Of a stretch of DNA of 64,000 nt, positions 56,333 through 64,000 are shown piece by piece. A program made the translations under genes and the position numbers. Position 1 is the first letter of the stretch. Each line of letters begins with the position of its first letter. The notes beneath the pieces are model-generated. The model did no database searches, was not told the DNA's origin, and worked only from the letters and a program-made list of their open reading frames with translations. Origin of the DNA: Anseranas semipalmata (lineage: Eukaryota; Chordata; Aves; Anseriformes; Anseranatidae); contig VXAA01003849.1 of assembly GCA_013399115.1 (NCBI GenBank), positions 1,380,685 through 1,444,684 on the forward strand, in the 5' to 3' direction.

Positions 56333-57490
56333 AAGAAAGGACGTGCCCACCCCTTAAGATGGATGCAGCCTGTGCTGGTGTACATAAACCCCCCTGGCCC
56401 AGGACCATCACCAGCACAGCTCCATGCACAGGGCTCAGCCCAGGCTCCCAGCCTGCCTGGGACAGTGCAGGGAGTGGGACGGTGATACTGAGATTGGCAC
56501 TGACGAGGTGTGAGTGGCTCCTTCCCTGCACTGCTTAACCCAAAGCACCAGAGGAAGGCCAGCTCTTGCTGCCTCCCGCAAATCCAACTGGCTGGAAAAA
56601 ACCAACCCGCCGTGCTTCATTGTAACTGCTGCTGAATGGGGTGTTCCAGGACGGTCCTCATCCTTCTGAGTGCCATCACTTTAAGAATAGTTCAGATCTT
56701 TCTCAGCACTCTCTGTCCAAATATTTTGTATGTACTGTAGCTTAGCAATGCCTCCCAGGAAATATTACGCTGTCAGTGGGCAAACAATTGCTTAGCTTGA
56801 AAGAAATGTAATTATTTAAGGCATGCACAAATGTTTTTGGCTGCGTGATGCCGTAACATTATTAACTGTGGGGGAAAAAGAGGGCTAGTTCTATTTTAGA
56901 AACTATATTGCCATTGTCCTAAAATGCAAAATAGCTGTAAGTCCTATCCTGACCAGAATTCCACATTTGCTCTTGATAGTAGATTGGATTTCAGAGTAGG
57001 ATTAAGTAAATAAGTCATATTAAAATGACAAAATGGGTAAATAGAATATAATGTGAAATGAAATGTAAATTGGATTTAGGCAAACACTTTTATACAGACC
57101 TCCCGTCAAACCCTATCAGACTGCTTCAAATTCCTACTGTGATTTCTGCTCGCAGTTCTATTACATGTTGCCACTCAAGGGCATTTGATGTTTTCTCTCT
57201 CTGGAAATTCATTTGCATTTAAATGATTTGAAATAATCATAAAAGCCAAGTGCTATGAAGTTTGAAATTAGTTACTGTCTATAAATTGCAATGCCATTAA
57301 AAGATGATTTTGAAGAGCTTTGCTGTCTCAAATGTATGCAGATTAAAATCTAACAAAGTACACCTTGTTACAAAACTGTAAAGAATGGTGTGACATGGAC
57401 TTAAATTGATTTATTCTCCTACTAGTGCCTATAAACTTTACATACTTGGGTTTCTTCTGAAAGTGGAAAAAACCCTTTCATTTGCCTTCT

Positions 57491-57560
57491 GAATCTGAGC
57501 CAAATTCTGTTCTCAGATGGGGTTTCATTGGGTGTATCTGACACCAGCACTTGGCCCTCT
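57491..57560 (+). repeat. Relic of a common amniote repeat (short)
   Basis: 'ctgagccaaattctgttctc' followed by 'agatggggtttcattggg' resembles the end of an old palindromic sauropsid repeat that starts 'gggccaaattctgctctcagttacaccggtgtaaat'. Only the terminal part is clear. Name not assigned. Confidence 0.42.
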
Positions 57561-60199
57561 GAGTTTAATCTATCTGCTCTATTAAATTTCTGGAAATGCT
57601 GTATGAATAGTTGGGTCTCATAATTTTTTTATGGTGGGAATGAAGGAGTGGGATCAGGAACAATGGAGGCCATTATGGTTGGCAGTGTGTGTATGCACAT
57701 ATATATATGTATAGATGTTCAATTTTTTCCCTTTTCCCTTGAATTCAGTGTGCTCTCTTGGTGGGCGCTTCTACAGGGTCTTCTCTCTGAGGCAGCTGGT
57801 GCTCTTTGTAGGTCACCCTGCAGCTGGCCTCACCTTCCTCTTGCAGATGGAAATCAAAAACCCGTTTAGGAGCACAAATACATTTTGAAATACTGAAGTC
57901 CTCTTCGAAACAGAACTCTTTTCTCCATCCACTCCTAGGTAGGCTTAGGCAGTATGAAATTGTCACCTCATAAGTTCATCTTTCACTTGGCCTCCCCTAG
58001 CACTGTTCCACTTTTTAACCTACTCCTGCTCTCTGTCTGTGAGACCTTATTGTAGTATACAGCCTAATATAAATTCCTACTCTCTCTTTGTTTATACCAT
58101 TGGGATACTATAACTTTACATCTTTGGATTCCAGCAGTACATTCCAAATATGTTTTCCTAGCCCCAAATCATTTTAAATGGGCTTAACTGCATATATACA
58201 CTAAACTATGTCTAGTTGTATAACTTGATCATAAGATGTTTGTAACAAGGAAAGGAAAGTTGCCTTGCTTTATAGGTCTCAGAACCCAGGGATGGAATTA
58301 CCTCTTTATAAACATATTTATGTGTGCATTTTTATTATTCTGAAGAATGAACAAAATGTGTTTCACACTGTAGAGCAAGTTTTAAAGGGCAAGTAATTGT
58401 AGCATTTTTATATTTCCAGTGGTTCAAAAATTCCTGATATAGTTTCCTTGAAGATAACATTAGCTATACAATTCTTATGGTTTCTGTTAAAATGATGAAG
58501 ACTTCTATACTTGCTTGTGTATGAATCATAAAGCAAAGTAGCTGCTTTAGCTACCTCTATAATAAAGAGCTTATTTTCTAAAGTTGCCTCGGAAGCTAGT
58601 GTGAACTATCTAATCTTTCCTTAATTACAGCATGCAAATTCAATGTATACACACGAGTGTGGACACAACACCTAGTCCCTCGAGTCAGGTTGTTGGTTGA
58701 TGCAGTGTCAGATTAGTGATAGAGGGTGGAGGAAGTGAGGTAGGAGTGGAAAGCACGAGCTTTTTGAAGCATGGGTGCACGGGATGGATTCTGCTTGAAA
58801 ATGCAGGTAGTCTAACAGAAAACGTCAGCCTTAGGCGTGGAAAAGAAGACTCAGTACTTCTTAAGGATTGATAACTAATACATGCACAGCTTGTTATTGT
58901 AGCACGCCACAGACCTGTTATGTTAGGGTTCTGGAGGACTCCTGGTTAATTTGTGAGAAGAAAAACCCTGCTAGATTCAGCATGTAGCTCAAGCTAGATA
59001 GCCCCAAATAAAGGGGCAGTCTCTTCACTTCTGAGCAATCCCTGGAAGAGCAGACCGAGGACAGTGATTTTTGCTCAGGAACTGTAAGGTGGACTACTCT
59101 CCCTGGGCAGGTTTTTATTACAAAAGTAACTACCTTCTGTGTGTGTTTTGCTCAAAATCCCATTGCCCACAGAATTCATCCAAGAGCAAACACACTTTCA
59201 TCCCCAGATGGTTTTTGTCTGAGGAGAACCATAGACTGCCATTCTCTTGTTTCATGGAAATGACCTGGCCACCTTGCTAGTAATCATTGGCTTCAGTGAC
59301 TTTCGCAGTCTCCTTCAGGAGCTCAGAAGTACAGACAAATTTTGCCCAAATGCATCAAGGAAGAGCGCTGGAGCAGCTCAGCTTGCCTCAGCACAGAGAA
59401 CCAGGGATATTCCCTGGAAGTCCTATCAGTGCTTGAAAGTGGGTGAAAATGCTGAGATACAGAGGTAATTTGGACAAGGATGAAGGGTGCACCTATTCAC
59501 TGTTGGACTAACTGTTCCAAGTGGTTACTCTAGGTGCCTGCTTTTACTCTGTGGGAGAAGTGAACACTCCTGGGAATGGTGGATAGTCAATATTTCAGTT
59601 GGAAATCCTTTCTGGATACTCTAAAGAAAGGTTGGAAAAGCTGATGTTCAGGTACAGTCCTCCATCAGGGGGTGGTTTACTTAAAGAATAAATGCAAAGC
59701 TTGTGAAAAGACTAAAGTTCTTGATGCCTCTTTTACATATGTCTTTTTAAGAATGAAACTCAGTAAATGAGATAGGGTCATTGGTTCTGCCCCGCTTTAA
59801 ATCTATATTCACAGCCAACTGAAGAAAGTTTTGCAAATCATCTGGTTTTGAGAACTCTTACCACTAGAAATGAGATCTGGCAAAAGAGATAAAAAATTAC
59901 TGGTAACTGCAGATGAAATTGTGGCAGGAGATTTAACTGAAAAATATAACATTTTATGAACTCAGGGCAAAACAATATCTCCCAGAACATATTGCAATCC
60001 GATCTTTGCAGATGTTATTAAAATAATGCAGAGTTTGATAAAAATGCATAAATTATACTTTATTGTTATGGATTATAAAATGTGTTCTGAAAAGGATGGT
60101 AAGCACAGCAAGCATTTTGCTTTATCTAGTTTGACAGTGCTTCATTGCCATTAAATGAGGAGGCATAGCTTTACAATATTTGCAAAAGGCAGAGGAGGA

Positions 60200-60320
60200 A
60201 AGACTATAGACTGAAAACTTTCTAAGGATGGGACTATCTCCTTGTGTGTTTAAACAGTGCTTTGCACAGAAAGCCTTGAGTGCTTGGTGCTCTCCCTGGC
60301 ACAGACACCAACATAAATCA
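60200..60320 (+). mobile_element. L2-like LINE 3' UTR relic
   Basis: 'ggatgggactatctccttgt', 'gtgtttaaacagtgctttgc' and 'acaccaacataaat' follow the order of the L2/CR1-L3 3' UTR: gtaagctctttggggcagggactgtctctttgttctgtgtttgtacagcgcctagcaca, then ...taatacaaataataaa. The preserved order over ~110 bases supports the call. The upstream reverse transcriptase part is absent, as is usual for these old 5'-truncated copies. Confidence 0.55.
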
Positions 60321-61639
60321 CAGGAGAACCTTTCTTCTTCATCCTAAGATGATAACTTTTTCCGTATGTTTTCAAAGCCACATGTTCTTGTATAGAGCTC
60401 AAGTGCCCTTTTGCTTTCATCTGCCCTTTTTCCTAACCACTCCCCATAGGCATCCTTTTTTAGCTGTGCTCTGACCTATGATAAGGAATGTAAAGTTTTG
60501 GCTCCCCAAACCTGTGTAAGTTCAATACTGCAGCTCAGACCTGTCACTGCACAAGATGGGTTTGAGGGCCAGGACTGCAGTACTGAATTTAAAACATAGT
60601 GGGAGGTAAGCCCATCTCCCACTACTGCAATGACATTTTTAGTTTTAAGTTTTTTTCCCCTTTAGGCAAGCATTTCTGAATGTTCTGGAGTGGAAACTAA
60701 CAGATGGGATTTCTTTAAAAAGATACAAACCACAGCTTAGGGTTTCAATCTGATTTATAATATTTTTTTTTTTTCTAACAGAAGGGAGCTAGACTGTGCT
60801 ACCTACTTAGGTAATTAATGATTCAATGTGCAGCCACCATACACTGGAATTTAAGCTGCTGGAAATCTCATTTGTAAGCATAAGAATGCAAAGGGACACA
60901 AAAAGCTTGATTTGTTTTTGTGGCATTTCTGAGTTAAAATTAAACCTATTACTAGGAGCTGACAGTGCAATATTGTTGCATTAAAGCCATGTTTACACTT
61001 TTTCATGCAGAATGTTTCCTATGAATAACAAAACTTGGGGTATTTTTTGAAGACAGAGTTTAAAATATTATTCTGTTGCTGTAATATCTGTTTGTAGCCA
61101 CGCATGCTGTGTCTACTGCCTGAATATTGTCTCTGCTGCTCACATAGTTTTCCATCCTGATCATTGCAGCTAATAGGTATATTAGGCATTCACTAGACAA
61201 TTTAGTCCCTTTTAGCTATCCAGTAGGAGACTGAATTTTGTTAACATGCTGGTTATGCCTCAGATTTATCTTTCTTTAAGCCTGCGTGTTGCTCATTGCA
61301 CCTCTGTTCCTCTCATTCATTTTTAAGGACAGAGTTCCCACTTCCCATTTTGACTGCTGTACCCTACAAACAGGAGGCAACTGCCCCGCAGGAAGCAGTT
61401 ATTTAATTAATCCATGGATTTAGATTTGTTTAATATAAACATGAGAATAAATGTGAATAAATGTGATATACAGAACACTTGACATCTCCTCTGGAACTTG
61501 CCTAACACTGTGGAGTGCACCTGGGCAAACAGTCCCCTTGGAGAGCCAGCAGCTCAGTGCCCCCCTCTGCATGGCCCCTAAGGAAACCAATGGCCTCCAA
61601 GTGCGAGGCAGTAGTCTGAAAAGCAGTAACAGCTTAAGT

Positions 61640-61765
61640 CTAGAAAGCATTTAACAATGTGCTTAACTTTAAGCCTTTTTTTTTCAGTCCCACTGGCCTC
61701 AACAGGATTTAACAAGGCACTTAACATCCTTCCTGAACAAGCATACCTTCCTGGAGTCGGCCTTA
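61640..61765 (+). repeat. Relic of an amniote palindromic repeat
   Basis: 'aatgtgcttaactttaagcc', 'cagtcccactggcctcaaca' and 'aaggcacttaacatccttcc' then 'tgaacaagc' follow the widespread sauropsid sequence 'gcacatgcttaactttaagcatgtgagtagtcccattgacttcaatggg...cttaagtgctttgctgaatcggggcc'. Matching blocks occur in order over more than 100 bases. The parent is palindromic and may be a nonautonomous DNA transposon, but I do not know its catalogue name. Confidence 0.5.
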
Positions 61766-64000
61766 ACAGGGTAGCTCACTAATTCCTTTCTCTAATGCTG
61801 AGTCCCACCTCTTCTGTAACACTGCTGAGGAGCTGGCTGTGCTCTGACGGCTTTAAGCAGATAAAGAATAAAGTAAAAGTGAAAAATAATCTGTTGGCAT
61901 CATATCTTTGTATAGCATCCCGGTTACCCACAGCTTATTGGTCCACACCTGCTGGACCTTGCCCAGTACATGCTGTAGACCTCTCTCCAGAGGCATGGGG
62001 TGTGAGTTGGTGGTGGTCCCAGCACACACACCATCGGGGTGATAAACTACACACAACACACTGCAGAAAACATGCAGCAAGGACAGGGAGGGGGGACTTG
62101 AAAGGTAATTCGGAGTTACTAAGTACTTCACTACATAATTTTGGCCAATTGTTTGTCCAGCTCTGATTATGCTCTTGCTGTTGATTTAAAGTGTAACACT
62201 ATCAATATTTTTGCACGGTCTTTGCTTAAGAGGAAAGTAAGCAGAAGAATGAACACTGATTAAGGGAAATCAAAACAAGTCTGTTTACTGATAATATATG
62301 TATTATAGCAACACTGAGACATGTAAATTGTATTCAGGGATTGCTTTCTGGTCATATTTATGATCTTCAATATATTTGTGCATTTCTGGTTTACTACATG
62401 GGCAAAGCTTGGATTTCTGAATTACCGAGGTATTGTGAATTTTTCTCATGAGGTTCCAAATGCTGTGTCATTCAACAGACCTATTTAGTAATACTCCTAA
62501 ATGTGATTTTACTGGCCTCTGTTCTCATTGGAGAATATACTCAAATCCGATTAAAGATGAATTCCTTCTTTATGCACTGGAGTTTTTCATAGCTTCTTCC
62601 TTAGAGTAGCTTTTCTTTTCCTCATTTCATCTTGAAAGGTCATTTTAGGAACTAAAAAGCCCTGTTGCCAACTTTTAAAATAATTATGATCTCCAATAAA
62701 ATGCCATCTATTTTTAACATTGTACTTTTTATGTGTCTTCTTTAAAGACACAAAGTAGATGACTTTTACCATGAATAATGTATGACTTCAGAGACTTTGT
62801 ATGCTATGACATAAATTATCTACTACTTTTCCACTATTTGCTGATAAAGTGGGGGTGTTTTCTGCATACTCAGTAGTCAGCTCATGTTTGGATTTGGCTT
62901 CTTTTTGCTGCTGTATTTGAATGATGACATTTCATTGTAGTTTATACCATTTGATAGCATAAAATGTCAGGAAGAAATGATCATAACAATTCTGCAGGTG
63001 ATAAGTATTCCCTGCCTGTATTTCACAAAGTACAATATGATGCATTATGTAAAGGAAAAGCAGACACAGTGGCAAAAGAATTGGGATTAGGAACATGGAG
63101 TGTGACCAGTTTAGCACAGGAAATATCTAGAATATATATTTCAGAAAAGTGAATGTCTGTTGTCTCTTAAAGATTCACAGGAATGTGCAATATGCATAAA
63201 GGTCAAAGAGACCCCCTAAGCTGTATTCAGGGTCTGGTGGAATACAGCAGCTGGAATCCTGATTTCTGGCTGAGGGATCAGGAAAGCAGATAGTCATATG
63301 GATTAGTTTGTGGTGTGGTGTCCATGGGCAAAGTTGGTGTGTTTCAGTATCTTCATTGGCTAGGGTCAACAGTAGTTGAGGTGGATTTAAACTAGTAATT
63401 CAGACATGAAGTAGAAAAATGCCAGGCCATTTGAAAAAGAGAATGAACAAAATCTGTAAAGTACTTAGGTGAGGCTTGAAAGTGGCAGTTAAATATTCAG
63501 GTGGCTCAATGTGATTCAGGAAATAGTGATGTTTAGGATGAAGAGGGGAAAAAAATTAGTGGAAGTGGAGAAAAACAGATAATGGTTTTCAGGTAAGGCA
63601 TATTAAAGCAAATAAAAAACTGGAGGGGGAGAGTCTTCTGGGACCTGGAGCTTAGCAAAGATGTGGTACAGCAAATAGAGGGAGTTAGAGAGAGCAAGAG
63701 AGATGGAAACTAAAAGGAGAAAATAGCCTCACAGCATATGGAAGCAAGAGATCAGGAGGAGACCCTAGGGGGTACTAGTGTGGATTTATGTCCTGCAATT
63801 ATAATTAGTGAAAATGAGGGGATAAAATGAGATTTTTAATTTTTAGTAAGAAAGAACTATTTCAAAGTTTTTAAATAAGTTGTACAAATTCCACATCTGC
63901 TAACATCTCTCTGAACTCCCTCATACCACTACTAGACTCCCCAGAAAGTGCCTTGTCTGTGACTCACCCTGGGATGAACTGCACCAGTCAGTAGAAGGCA

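Larger units (their letters stand above)
56333..64000. other. Gene-free unique stretch
   Basis: No gene is recognised. The first ~270 bases are GC-rich with a chance minus-strand frame that also runs through the microsatellite. The rest is AT-rich. Assignable relics are listed separately at 57491-57560, 60200-60320 and 61640-61765. The last ~600 bases are purine-rich with repeated GAGA/GGAG strings but no regular period. Confidence 0.5.

Noticed and set aside
56081..56531. Frames of 68-128 codons rich in FFSFL or KEKKR near the (AAAAG)31 tract
   Set aside because: They are artefacts of an uninterrupted purine pentamer, whose length of 155 bases with no stop leaves frames open on both strands.
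58600..59060. Possible solo LTR (an AATAAA-containing segment followed by 'ggggcagtctcttcacttc')
   Set aside because: I could not find TG...CA ends, a target-site duplication or a primer binding site. One polyadenylation-like word is not enough.

Overview
The window looks like avian nuclear DNA from a gene-poor (intergenic or intronic) region. The main evidence is the repeats. There are several CR1 LINE fragments with the 3' ends typical of birds: the ORF2 C-terminus, a 'gttggactagatgatc'-like 3' UTR, and short ATTCTRTG- or ATTCT-type terminal repeats. Much older amniote relics (MIR/CORE-SINE-like and L2-like pieces) are also present. Overall repeat density is low, the background is AT-rich, and long pyrimidine or purine microsatellites occur. 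Species and chromosome cannot be read from the sequence. CR1 is also present in other reptiles, so 'bird' is the best inference rather than a proof.

I found no convincing host protein-coding gene, rRNA, tRNA, CRISPR array or bacterial-type feature. Apart from one case, the open frames are chance frames, antisense shadows or translated microsatellites. The exception is a 223-codon frame at 42555-43226, which is the C-terminal part of CR1 ORF2. Two other intervals deserve a check as possible exons: 44009-44184, which has a strong 3' splice site, an open frame and a 5' splice site, and 54365-54523, a small GC-rich protein-like frame. Neither is recognised.

Layout. 1-3.4 kb: unique sequence. 3.4-3.6 kb: CR1 3' end. 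3.6-7.8 kb: unique sequence with a CpG cluster at 5.14-5.18 kb, then a (TTTCC)n tract. 8.5-9.35 kb: a MIR-like SINE followed by an L2-like LINE piece, both on the plus strand. 9.4-25.6 kb: mostly unique, with one antisense MIR at 14.4 kb and a CpG-rich patch at 18.86-18.98 kb. 25.6 kb: a second antisense MIR-like element. 26-36 kb: AT-rich unique sequence. 36.4-39.1 kb: two long pyrimidine microsatellites. 39.5-40.2 kb: two old CR1 pieces in opposite orientation. 41.75-42.0 kb: an L2-like piece. 42.5-43.3 kb: the youngest CR1 copy. 43.3-56 kb: unique sequence with a (CT)n tract and a MIR-like relic. 56.2 kb: (AAAAG)31. 56.3-64 kb: unique sequence with an L2-like 3' UTR and a palindromic amniote repeat relic.

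Because no gene was identified, there is no pathway to describe. The features of most biological interest are possible conserved noncoding elements (homeodomain-type ATTA clusters and CpG-rich islets in AT-rich DNA), the layered history of retrotransposition, and four polypurine/polypyrimidine tracts longer than 100 bp. I saw no evidence for a previously undescribed multi-gene system. All repeat names rest on remembered consensus sequences and need a RepeatMasker-style check.
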